From positions 27,272,318 to 27,336,317 of the forward strand of contig CM065379.1 of the NCBI GenBank assembly GCA_033060915.1: a stretch of DNA of 64,000 nucleotides, read 5' to 3'. Under the pieces are notes generated by a model. That model saw only the letters and a list, made by a program, of their open reading frames with translations. It ran no database searches and had not been told where the DNA came from. Numbering within the stretch: the stretch's first letter is position 1; every line of letters begins with the position of its first letter. A program made the translations under genes and the position numbers. The stretch is from Euryodendron excelsum. Lineage: Eukaryota; Streptophyta; Magnoliopsida; Ericales; Pentaphylacaceae. Below, piece by piece: positions 47,091 to 58,953 of this stretch.

Positions 47091-47471
47091 GTTTATTTTC
47101 ATGCATGCTTCCTTATGAAATACCTCCGTCATCTGGAATCCTTTGAAACTTCTTGAGGGCTCCTAATTCATGAGAAACAATAGGGGAACCTCGTGAACGC
47201 AACCGATTTCCCCGAATCTTTCTCGAATTGCATGAATTTTGTGGCCAAGTTAGTATAAAAGTTCCTAGTAGTGGAACATATGCTACATGTGCACCTAGAT
47301 TCTGATCAGATCATCCGAAACTTGCCTTGCCGCCCAAGTTGGGTTAGTACAAAGAGTGTCACATGTCATCCTATCCTCTGAGAGGATGAAACTAAGCGCA
47401 TGTCTTACGTGCAACTAGTTAATTTTTTACTAGGCACATATACTACATACGCCCATAGGTTTATTTTTGCC

Positions 47472-47479
47472 TATAAATA
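47472..47479 (+). promoter_or_regulatory. TATA box of LTR P2
   Basis: CTATAAATA on the + strand, consistent with + orientation of this LTR. Confidence 0.65.
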
Positions 47480-48834
47480 TAAGGACACCCCTCTATATAT
47501 TACAGAGATAAGAATAGTGAGGAAACTCTATCAAAATAGCTCTAGAACCTCCGAAATTCCAAAAACCCTAAGTCTCTCAAAGATTCAAGCCTCTTCAAGC
47601 TTCTTCAAGCTCAAGCCCCTTTAACCATGGTAGATTGAAGAAGTCTAAAGGCCAAAGGTGAAGCTCTATTTACATTTATGGTTCCCCCACTCCTTTCTTC
47701 TCCCTCCAAGCTCACTTGAGCTCTTCTTCTCATTTAATCCCCATCTTCTACCCCCTCTTCTTGCACGTTTGAAACCAGAGAACTTTTAGGCCATTCTTAA
47801 AGGAAAGCTTATGAGAACCACTGGTTGGGAGACCTCTCACAAGTCTACTTGACCATAGTATGGCCCTAAAGCTCATTGCAATATGGTGTAGCCTTCAACC
47901 TTGGATGATTCATGATCCCCTTGCGTTATTATGGTTACCTTGTTCATGTATTACTTCCCTTGGCTTCATTTTTTATTTTTTAAACCATTTTCAAAAAAAA
48001 AAAATTGTTTCTATCTTCCAAATCTCTCTCAAGTTCATGTTCAAATGATTTTTAAAAAGTGGCTCTAAGTTGGAGTTTCTTGAAATTTAAGCTAAGAACC
48101 CTAGTTTTCCAAGTCTTAGAAAGCTCTCCAAAAAAAACCCCCCAATCTCTACCTTTGCATCCATGCGTTTCACTCTCTCTAGTTGCATAAAAATGTCTTT
48201 TAAAAACCCCTCTCTAAGAGAGGTTTTCATTATTTTCAAAGTTTTCAAAATATCCCTCCCTTAGGAGAGGTTCTCAATGTTTTGCTCTCTTGAATATTGT
48301 GGTTGGAATGGTCCCATGGAGTCCTCTTTTGAGTGATTTTCCTTAAATTGACCATATGAACCCTTATTCTTTAGAGTGGTTTTCCAAAACCCTCTTTTCA
48401 AGAACTGGTTTCATAAAGTTTATTTCCATCAAACTAGTTTTCAAAACTATAAATTCTATATTGATTTTCAAAAGTTTTACTCTTTTAAGTTTGTGGTTGA
48501 AATGGTTCCAAGTAACCCTCTTTGGAGTGGTTTCTAAAAACCCACCATATGAACCTTATATTTACTTGAGTGTTTTCATAAAATGATTTTCAAAGTACAC
48601 AACTCTCTTAAGTTGATTTTTCAAAAGTTTTCACATAAAATGATAAGGTTTTCTTTGTATAAAATCATGATTTTCAAAACCCCTTTCAAGATTTATGCTT
48701 AAAAACCAATTTTCCAAACCTTCCAAAACCTCTAAGACAAAACCCTAGTTCAAAACCCCCTTTCAAAACCATTAGGTTCAAGACCCTAGTTCAAAACCAT
48801 TCTCCAAAACCACCTTTTAAATCCCTAGTTAACT

Positions 48835-49040
48835 TGGCCCTAGTTGTCTAACCTTAGATTAACATAACCTAAGTTAGTTAACCCTAGGTTAACCTAGCCC
48901 TAGTTAGCTAACCCTAGGTCATCCAAACCTAGGTTCAGCTAACCTTAGTTAACCCTAGGTCATCCAACCCTAGTCCAACCTAACTCTAATTGTTCAACCC
49001 TAGGTTAACATAACTCAAGTTAGTTAACCCAACCAAGGTT
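48835..49040. repeat. AACCCTAGGTTA-type low-complexity tract
   Basis: About 15 variants of TTAGTTAACCCTAGGTT, many palindromic around CCTAGG or GTTAAC. Inside LTR P2. Confidence 0.7.
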
Positions 49041-49671
49041 AGTGGACTTGAAGGCTCCAATTTCAAGACCATTAAAAGTCATCACTCAATTCAAAACCAT
49101 TTTTAGTTTTCAAAACACTTCACTATCTTGAGTTTTCAAAAATCATTGACTCCAAAGTCTTCTCAAATGCATCCATGCTTCTCTCAAAAATATTTTCAAG
49201 AGTTCTATTAAATTTGTCTTAACCAAAAATGGTTAGACCCTTAACACTTTAAAAACCTATTTTCTAAAATGTTCTCCAAAAACTCACAATCCTAAGGTGG
49301 TCTTAACCCTCTCATGGTTATGGCCTCTAAAGGAAAGTGATATATTGAATGAAACATCTAAGGTTCATAGGTTCTAAACCTTAAGTATTTTCAAAAATGC
49401 TTTTTAAAAGTCACATCGATAAGGCAGTCTTAGTCATCTTATAATTAGGGTTCCCTATGAAAAGTGAGATATCAAGTAGGGTTCTATAACCTCAAAGCTT
49501 TTTCAAAACCCTAAGGGAAGTTTCTAATATTTTTTCTAAAAATGTTTTTCAAAAATCATAGCCTTAAAGAAGTTTAGTTGTTGATTAGTTAACCTCCCAA
49601 AGGTGATGAAACATTCAACGTGCTGTTATAAGGTATTCAAAAACTATTTTCAAAAGCCTTTCAAAGACAAG

Positions 49672-52453
49672 TGTCGTGCCTCGATTTTTCACACTCGAGA
49701 TGATATATGGAAAACACACGGTAATATCTTGTTATAACTCATCCTCCTAGAAGGACGAATACGACTAGCTTTGAATTGAAAATTAATTTGAACAAAAAAT
49801 TTTGGAAATAAGTTTGGAGTTGCTACCTAACTTTATTAAGGTGAGTTAGGTCATCTAAAACTAAGTAAAGTCCAAAGACATAAACTTAGGATTTTTTGAA
49901 AAGGTTTTGGAAAAGCTTCCTCAAGAGAGGGTTTCTAAAAGAAAACAGGTTGTTTGGCAACTTTTAGAAAGATTTAAAACCTTTTTGAAAATAACTCCAT
50001 TTTGGTCTTTCGAAAACAATGATTCTAGGTTCAAAGGTTGGTTACGTAGAAGAAAGATATACTAAACTATCACCCTATCTTGCCCTTGCAGTACCTACAT
50101 GTCTTTTCACCCTAGGCTCACTCATTTAGAATCATCAATTATCCAATGTCCAATTGTATCCACTTTGAGAATTTTAAAAAAGAGATTTATTTCATCACTT
50201 TAGAGATGATGTGATGCATGATATACAAGTGTAAGAATAGAGTTTAAATTTGGAGAGAGGTTTTAAAAAAGGAAATTGAAATTTTAAAAAAGGTTGTGAT
50301 CGCACCCATACGTATCCCATTGTTGGGAATCAGGTCAGTCATAGTTTGGACTCAGGGGCCGATTAAAAATAGACACTTTAGAGTCTTGTTTGATTTTAAA
50401 AGACACTTTGCAACCTTTGAAAAGTTTGACTTGAAAAGGGTTTGAGTTGAACTTTTTTATTAGAAGATTAGAAATTGAACCTTGATTTGAAATTGATTTT
50501 GATTTGTAATCGAACTTTGAAGTAGAACTTGAACTTATTTTGGAAAGCTTGAATTGAATTTTGAAATCATCTTGACTTGAATTGAGTTTTGAAAATCATA
50601 TCGATTTAGAAAAGAGTTGAAGTTTCCTAACTTAGGGTTAGGGGTGAAACTACAGTTTTGGCCTATTAAGGTCTAGATGACCTAGGGTTTAAACATGCAC
50701 TTGAAATAGAAAGGTATGATTAAAACTTGAAAAGTTTAATTTTAGGAAAGCTTGATTTTAGGAAAGTTTCAAATTAAGAGAGTTCCAAATTAGGAAATTT
50801 CTATTTTAGTAAAGTTTCTATTTTAGAAAAGATTTGATTTAGGAAAAGTTTGAATTAAGAAATGTTTGAATTTGGAAATGTTTGATTTTAGAATTTGGAA
50901 AATTGGAATTCAGAAAGGTTTGACTTAAGAAACATTGAATTTGGAAAGTTCAGTTTGAAAAAGGTTTGGCTTAGGTTTGAAGTAACTAGGGATTTAAACA
51001 ATCCTAGGACCTAGAGCTTTTGCAATGCATTTGAATTGGAAAGATTGGATTTCAATTGAAAAATGAAATTTTTGTTTTTGGAAAGTTTGCGCAAAAAGAA
51101 GGTTTTGAAATTAGGAAAGATTGACATTAGGAAAGATTTGATTTGACTTGAAATCGGAAAGCTTTAGTTTTGAAAATCTATCATTTTATGTGACTTTTCA
51201 ATTAGGAAATCTATAATTTCATATAGAAAATGATTTTAAAAATCTATGATTTGACACAAATAGAAAATCATGATTTTATATGAGGAAAATAGGGTTTCCT
51301 AAACATGGACTCTAGGGTTTTGACTTGGACTTCAAGAGTTTTTGGAAAGTAAATCTTTAAGAATAACTTTTAGGGAGTGAATTTGCAAAATTTATTTTAG
51401 AAAGGTTTGAATGTAAAATTTTGAAAGTCTCTTGAATACCTTACTTTTCTAAAACGATTCTAATAATAAGAAGACTGGAACCATTCTAAGGTTGTTACTT
51501 TGAAAACAACTAGGGTTTGAAACCCTAATATGGACTTTGATGGTCTCTTTGAATGTAACACTTTTAAAAAACAACCCTAACCATGAAATGGCTACAATCA
51601 CCTTAGAGTTATGATTTTTTGAAAACCAATTTAAGATTTGAACCTAAATTTGGACCTTGATAGTCATATTGAATATAACACTTTCCTAAAACAACTCTAA
51701 CCATAGAATGACTAGAATTATTGTAGGGTTGTGGTTTTGAAAACAACTTTGAAAGAAAAGGTTTTGAAAGCAAGTTTTGAAAGTAATCTTTAATGCAAGT
51801 TTGAAAACATCTTTAAATGCATGATTATAATGGCAACAATGCAATAGGGACATGAGCATACAAGGTTAGGCTTCACCACATAACCAAGGGGGCAGGACCC
51901 ATATTGTCTTAGGTAAAACACAAAGAAAATCCCCGACATAATGATTCCCTCTGGGGCCTTCCTAGACATGAATCGGGAGGTCTCTTGTTTCAAGCATCCA
52001 AGAAGACGAGATAGAAGATGGGGGTTAAAGTAGAAGAAAACCCAAGCGGGTTAGAAGGGAGAAGAGAAAGAGGAGAATTACATAAAAGTAAATAGAACCC
52101 TACCTTATCTTCTTCTTTGGTTAAAGGCTTCAATGGAGGACTTGCTTGAACTTTGAGATGAACTTCAAGAACTTCCAAGGGCTGGACTTGACATTTAATG
52201 GAGCTTGAAGACTAGGGTTTGAAGTGTATAGATTAGGGCTTGAGTGTATGGATTATATGAAGGCTGGGGTTTGAATGAGACTTAAGAGAATTAGGGTTTT
52301 GAGGGAATTCAAGCTGTTTTCAGAGAGACAGAGTTTCTGGAGCGATTTTGCAGATCCAGTTATGCAAGGGGTGGCCTTTATTCATAGGCAAGCAAAACAG
52401 GGCTTGGCGCCTGTTGCAATGGCAATAGCTACTTAGGAAACTTTTTAGGGCAG
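49672..52453 (-). repeat. Tat LTR M3, interrupted by element 3
   Basis: Starts TGTCGTGCCT beside a GACAAG flank, runs through the conserved R-U5 block (about 50290-50370), the A/G array (50700-51150) and the CACCACATAACCAAGGGGG segment (about 51876), to a decayed TATA region (near 52375), and stops at GGGCAG where element 3 begins. The rest should lie right of the window. Confidence 0.78.
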
Positions 52454-55400
52454 TGTCGCACCTCGATCTTTCACACCCGAGCAAAATACGTACAAGTGGA
52501 AAAAACACGGTACTCTTTCGTTAGAACTCATCCTCCTAGAAGGATGAGTGCGACTAAGTTAGAATTAGAAATTGATTTTGACTAAGTGCTTTTACAAAAG
52601 ATTTGGAGTCACCACTTAACTTGATTAAGGTAGGTTAGGTCATCTAAAACTAAGCACAATCCAAGGATTACACTTAGAGTTTTTGAAAAGATTTTGAAAA
52701 CTTTCTCACGAGAGAGTTTTTAGAAAATAGGTTATTTGGCAACTTTTAGAAATATTTAAGCCCTTTTTAAAAATAACTCCATTTTTTATCTTTGAAAATA
52801 GTGATCTAGGTTCGGAGGTTGGTTACGTATAGGGAAGACGCACCAAGCCATCACACTATCCCGCCCTTGCAGTACCTACATGTCTATTCACCCTAGGTTC
52901 ACTTATTCGGAATCTTTGATTAATAAATGTCCAAAACTATCCACTATAGAAAAGAACTATATAATGCATGATACATAAGGGCGAGAAAAAGGTTTTAATT
53001 TTGGAAATAAACTTAAAAGAAATACTTGATTTGAAATTGGAAAGAATGTTTTAGAAATTAGAATTGGAGATTTAAAAATAAATTTTAGAATTAGAAACTT
53101 GAAATAGATCATGGAACTGGAAGTTTGAAAAAGATTGTAGAATTAGAAAGTTAAAAAAGGTTATAATCACACCCATGAGAATTGCCTAAGTATCTCTTTT
53201 TGGGAATCAAGTCAGTCGTTGTTCAGACAAGAGTCCGATTGAAAATAGACACTTTGAAGTTTGAAAAGTTTGATTTGAAAAGATTTGATTAGAAAAAAGA
53301 GTTTGATTTGAAAAATGATTTGATTTGAACTTAGAATAGAAGATATGAGACCAAGATTTGATTTGAAATTGAACTTAGACTTGAAAAAGGGTTTGAACTT
53401 GGAAAGAAAACTTAGACTTGATTTGGAAAGATAGAGTTGAGTTTTGAAAACATTTTAACTTAGATTGAAGTTGGAAAACCATCTTGGTTTAGAAAGGAGT
53501 TTTAGGAAAGGTTTGAAGCTTTCTAACTTTAGGGTTAGGGTTAAACTAAATTTTAGGCCTCCTAGGGTTTAGGTTAACTAAGTTTGGAACATGTAATTGA
53601 ATTGAAAAGAATTTGATTTAGATTTGAAAAGTTCGATTTTAGAAAGTTTGATTTAGGGAATGTTCGAATTAGGAAAGTTGGATTTAAGGAAGATTTGAAA
53701 AGAGATTTGATTTGACTTGAAATAACTTAAAAAGTTAGGGTTTAGGAAAAGTTGGACTTTGGAAAACTTTGAATTAGGAATGTTTCAAAATAGGAAAGTT
53801 CCATTTTAGGAATGTATCAAATTAAGAAAGTTTCATTTTAGGAAAATTTTCATTTTAGGAAAGTTTTCAAATTAGGAAAGAGTTTTTTTTGGAAAGATTT
53901 CAATTTAAGAAAGTTTTGAATTTAGAAAGTTTGAACTTAGGACAGCTTTGAATTTAGAAAGATTTGAATTCTATTTCCTAAAGTAGAAGATTAGATTTTA
54001 TTTTCAAAAAGAGATGATTTGATTTGGTTTCTAAAATTAAAAGATGTGATCTAGTTTCCTAAATGGAAAGATTTGATCTAATTTCCTAATTTGAAAGATT
54101 GGATTTGACATAGAATTGAAAATGTTGAATTTTGAAAATCTAGGATTTGTAAAGCTGTGATTTGGTGTAGAAAAAAAGTTTTTGAAAATCTAGGATTTGA
54201 TATAGAAGATAGTTTTTGGAAACCTATGATTTAAAGCAAAAGAGGAAGTCATGTTTTTAGGAAAGAGAATTAGGGTTTCCTGACCATGGAATCTAGAGCT
54301 TGACTTGGACTCCAAAAAGAAAGAGATTTTTGAAAAGTATACCTTTTGAAGAAAATTTCTAGGAAGGAAACTGGAGGAGAGTTTTTAGAAAGTGAATTTT
54401 TAAAGAGAACTTTTAGAAAGGGATTTTGAAAAGCAATTTGGAAAGGAGTTTGAAAAGCAATTTGGAAAGGAGCTTGAATATGGACTTTTGAAAACCTTTT
54501 GAATGTTTCACTTCCCTAAAATGACTCTAATCACGAAGATATTAGAACCATTCTAAGTCGGTGGTAATGAAGATAATATGGATTTGAAACATGGACCAAT
54601 ATGATCCAGTTGAATATTACACCTTCCTAAAACAACTCTAACCATAGAATGGCTAGAATCATCTTAAGATTGTGGTTTTAATGAAAAAAAAATTTAGGGT
54701 TTACATCCAAAATATGGACCTTGATGGTCACCATGAATATAACACTTTCTTAAAAAAACCCTAACCATGGAATGGCTAGAATCACTTTAAGATTGTGATT
54801 TTGAAAACAAGTTTTGAAAAAGAGATTTTGAATGCAAATTTGAAAGATAATTTTGATGTCGGTTTTGAAAACCACTTTGAAAACAAATTTTAAAGGGAAG
54901 TATGAATATGACATGTATAATACAAGTAAGGTCCTAAACATATAAGGTTAGCTTCACCACATAATCAAGGAGGCCAAATCCACATGGTCTAAGGTTGAAC
55001 TAGAAGAAACCCCGACACGGTGACTTTTAACAGTCCTTCCTACACATGAATCGGGGAATCCCTTGTTTCAAGTATGCAAGAAAGAAGGGTAGAAGATAAG
55101 GGATTAAAATAGAAGAAAACTCAAGTGGGTTAGGAGGAAAAAGAGAAAGGGGGGAAGTACATAAACATAAATAGAAAGCCTACCTTGTTTTCTTCTTGTT
55201 TTGCTTACTTTATTTGCTTTGTTTTGCTTGATCCTTGAGAGCTTCCAAGTTCTAGCACTTTGAGTCTCAATGGAGGCTTTGGAGGCATGTGTATAAGAGT
55301 ATAGAGTGTGTCTAGGTGTTAGGATTAAGTGCATGGAGGCTAGGGTTTGGAGAGATTAGAGAGACTAGGGTTCTGGAGAGACTTCAAGCTTTGTAATTCA

Positions 55401-57072
55401 AAAAGTAGAGTTTTTGGACTAAGTTTGCGGACCTCTTTCATGTAAGGAGAGGCTCTGTATTTATAGACACAAGACTAGCCTGGCGCCTGTTGCAGTGGCA
55501 CTAGGGAAAATTGCCTACTGGTGCCACTAGGAGGGGCGCCAGCCACTTAGGAAAGTCCCTAGGGCGGCGAGCAACGTATCTTTCGACCCTTGATATGTAA
55601 GATAAAAGATTTGAGTGCCTATATTAGTGACTACCATGCAACTTTTGACTTGGCTTCACTAAGAGTGACTTCGGAAGGTCCGAAAATGTTTTGGGAAGTC
55701 AGGAATGATTAGGAAGATTGGAAACGGGTAGAAACCCTCGAAATAGTGTCTTAGGGGTAACGGACTTGAAAAACATTGTCGGGATGGTTGACCGAGCTAT
55801 TAAGGGCAAAACGGTCAACTAGACCGGAAAACTACCGGAATAGACTTGGAATGTCTCATGAGAGAACATGAAGGTTAGTAACACCCTTAATAATGTTCCG
55901 GAAGATTTTCTCTTTGATACCCAGAGCCGGTGTGGTAGAAAAAGGCAACCGGCCCAATAGGGGCAAAACGGTCATTTTGTACCGAGTTTACCGGAATGGA
56001 CTCAGAATGTTCCGAAAAGGTACTAGAAGATTGAGAATACTATTAAAAGCATCCTTAAAAGGTAACCAGTTTGATACCCAATGCCGGTATAGTTCCCGGA
56101 GGTGCTCGGACACTTAGGGGCAAAATGGTCATTTTGATTGAATGGTCTCATAATTGGTTTGGAACCGACCGGAAGGCATTTGAACATGCTGGATCGTCTT
56201 TGGGACGATCTTGGAAGAATGGACTTACTGTTCTAAGCACTTAGGTACTTTCTAGATAAGCGTGCTGGAAAAGGCCCAAGGGGCAATTTGGTCATTTTTC
56301 ACCGGAGTGGGCCTGCAGGTACTGGTGTTGACCCGAGTTTTGAGTGTTTTCGTCACTCTTACAGTCTGTGACGAGTTAGTTTCCAAAGGTGTCTCATCCT
56401 TTGGTCAACGTGTCACGGCCAAGAGACGAATTCAGTCCCATGACATAGGAGTTTTGTTGGCCATTCCCAATGTCAACCTATTTACGAGTGTTTACGCCAC
56501 TCTGACGGTTGCGATGTTTACGAGTGTTTTTGCCACTCTAACAGTGTGCGTTCATTCTAGAGATAGCTTGATCTCGAGAAGCTACTAACTGGACTTATTG
56601 TCTAAGGAATCAACTTTCTCGGAAGACGTCCCGAATAATGGACATTTTTCATTGGCAGGCTAACAGGTGCCAAAGGTGAACCATTCTACCATCTCAGGGA
56701 TTTGGGTTCCGTTCCGGTTGACGGGTTTGAAGGGACTTACCGTTCTGAAGAGTTTTCTCAAAAAACGTGCAGGACTAGATGGACTTATCGCCTAAGGGAT
56801 CAATTTTCTTGAAAGACATGTCAGATTTGATCGGGATTAGAATTGGACTTGAAAGGGGACTTACCGTCTCTAGGAAGATGTGCCAATTAGAATAAGACCG
56901 AGCAGTGCCATAAGGGCATTTTGGTCATTTTGCCTCTATTGAGCCCTCGAAGCGATTGATTGACTGAATTGAGTCTTGAAAATTTATTTTTACTTGAATG
57001 TGTTTGTTTTGGCTTGAATATGAGTCCGGACAAACTGTAGATTGCCTAGCAGACAAAAATGGGGTGCTAACA
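52454..57072 (-). repeat. Element 3 LTR (3' LTR in transcription sense, 4619 bp)
   Basis: TGTCGCACCT to GGGTGCTAACA. TATA box 55458-55465. U3 dyads GAGTG-N7-CACTC at 56342-56358, 56486-56502 and 56522-56538. Modules of form GGACTTAYYG...ACGTGCC occur between 56220 and 56890. The GGCGCC cluster is reduced (about 55480-55545). Confidence 0.85.
55458..55465 (-). promoter_or_regulatory. TATA box of element 3 LTR
   Basis: TATAAATA on the - strand at the family position. Confidence 0.68.
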
Positions 57073-57091
57073 GCTGCCCCTTTTTTTCTGT
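57073..57091 (-). promoter_or_regulatory. Polypurine tract of element 3
   Basis: The - strand reads AAAAAAAGGGGCAGC up to the LTR edge, as in element 2. Confidence 0.7.
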
Positions 57092-57601
57092 CTTTGCTTG
57101 ACGAAAGTAGAAAACTATAAAGTAAAAGTCCCATGTTGATTGCGAGGCGATCGGAGGGACGGACTTTTAAAATTTTTGAAGACTAGAACTTTAAAAACGA
57201 ATATCCTGCCTAAGGGGGCGTTTGAAATCGAGCTTTGGCGGGAAAAAGGGCAAAACTGCCCAAAATTTGACCTTAGCGCCACTAGCGCCATTACTAGTAG
57301 TGGCGCCAAGCTTAAAATTACCTTGACGCCATTGCTAGTTGCTCCAGGCCTAGGAATAAAATTAGAAAACTTTCTAATTCGAAGCTTCACAGGTTATGTG
57401 ATGTTTCTTGAGAGTTTGTGAGAGATTTCAAGTGTGGAGCCGTGTGTATTAAAAAGGTGACTTTGGGGATCATCGGAAAAGTACCGGAAGTGGTCACCGT
57501 CATCGGAATAGTCGCCGGAGAAGAATATTTCGCCAGAAAAATCTAAGAGGTGGGTTTTTTGTTTTTCGTTGATTTTGATGTATAGAACTCTGTTTAAGTC
57601 G

Positions 57602-57609
57602 TATAAATA
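57602..57609 (+). promoter_or_regulatory. Candidate TATA box of the antisense gene
   Basis: GTATAAATAG on the + strand, the right orientation for the gene that starts about 1.35 kb downstream. Position alone does not prove use. Confidence 0.35.
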
Positions 57610-58673
57610 GTTGAAATCAATGCTTTGATGTGTTTTGAACACTATGGTGGAGTTATTTTTGCGTTTTGACACTCGTTTGATTGAATTTGGGTAGTTTTGT
57701 ATAGTTATGCAAAGAGGGCTTCTGCAGGAATTGGGGATTTACTCCTATAGCTTTGGATATTGAGTTTTTCAGCTAGATTTTTATACTATGTGCCTTAGAA
57801 AAATATGTTTAATAGTCGTATGCGATTTCGCGATTTTTTTGAAAACTTTGTGAATTTTTTATTTTTTGAAAAAAAAAAGAAAATAGGCTGAAAAATAAGA
57901 AAAATTAGAAAATAATGAAAATATCTAACTTTAACCTCTAGAAAAATGTGAGCATATTTTAGAAAACATTTGAAGTGGTTTTGAAAAACTTTTGCGATAA
58001 TTTTAAAAACTCTTGAATTTTTGTAAATTAGAACATGTCTTTGAAATTTTGAAAATCTTAAAAATGTGCACAGATTTTTTTTATGTGTTGGTATTATGTG
58101 ATTGTGATATTGTGAAGTGCATTGTTTGTGTCTTGTTTTAGTGTCATGGGCGTTGTATGGACCATTTTTAAATGGAACTTTGCCAAAAATTTTCAAAATT
58201 AAGAAAAGAGTTAAGAAATTTTTTAGATGAAATCTTTTTGAAGGGAAAAGATACAAAACCTTTGAAGGAGGAGTCTTTTTGGCGGAGAAGGCCCCGAGAA
58301 ACTCAAAGAGTCCTAAAACTATTGGAAGAAAAATTTTAAAAAGAAATCTGGAGAATGAAATTTTGAATCAAAACTTTTGGAGGAAACATTTAGAAACATT
58401 TTTTGAAAATGGATTTTGAAATTGGAAACCTTGGAATTTGATAGGAATTTTGAGAGCATTCAAAACTTGAGAATTTCTCAGAATTGATTTTGAAGAAGAC
58501 TTTTGAAGGAAAAAACTTTTGGAAAACCTTAAAACTTGATTGGAGTAGAAAGTTTTTTGAGGAATAAACTTGAAATGGACTTTGATTAAAAATTCTTGAG
58601 ATTTGGTTTTGCGATGACCTTTTGACCTTGAATTAGAAACCATTTGGATTTAAAACTTGGACAAAACTTGTAG

Positions 58674-58840
58674 AAAATTCGCTTTGACTTGAAATTAACT
58701 TTTTGAATAGAAAAAATTTAGAAAATTCATTTTGACTTGAAACTGAAAATTTTGAAAAGAAAATATGTAGAAAATTCATTTTGACTTGAAACTTGACTTA
58801 TAAAATCAAAATGCGTAGGAAATTCATTTTGACTTGACAT
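58674..58840. repeat. Short tandem repeat, about 48 bp, four copies
   Basis: AAATTC followed by TTTTGACTTGA recurs at 58674, 58721, 58771 and 58817. Confidence 0.7.
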
Positions 58841-58953
58841 TTGAAATCTTTTTCATTTTTTTTCTTTCTTCATTTTCCTTTCCTTTTTTTTTTATTTTAT
58901 CTCTCTTACCTTTTTGAGCTACACTTACCATATGTCAACATTCTTACCTTGAT

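Larger units (their letters stand above)
45308..49671 (+). repeat. Tat LTR P2 (+ orientation), diverged subfamily, right end missing
   Basis: Starts TGTAAGCACCCC and has a good TATA box on the + strand (47472-47479). U3 carries inverted dyads, for example GAGTG-N7-CACTC near 45710, and two kinds of local duplication. R-U5 has the CTTTCAAAA-type array but little of the usual A/G unit. It is interrupted at 49671 by LTR M3; the remainder should lie right of the window. Confidence 0.75.
57092..58953 (+). other. Region upstream of the antisense gene in element 3
   Basis: No coding region recognised. It holds a GCGCC cluster (57272-57345) like that of the LTR promoters, a + strand TATAAATA (57602-57609), a repeat of about 48 bases with four copies of GAAATTCATTTTGACTTGA-like sequence (58674-58840), and a T/C tract (58850-58950) ending in GACGCAG directly before the antisense coding frame. 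A promoter plus 5' intron for the antisense gene would fit, but only the TATA box and acceptor-like site are visible. Confidence 0.4.

Noticed and set aside
48835..49040. Interstitial telomere repeats
   Set aside because: Plant telomere units (TTTAGGG) do not occur in tandem here.
57795..58643. Lysine/phenylalanine-rich - strand frames upstream of the antisense gene
   Set aside because: AT-rich low complexity, no recognisable domain, not seen in the other elements.
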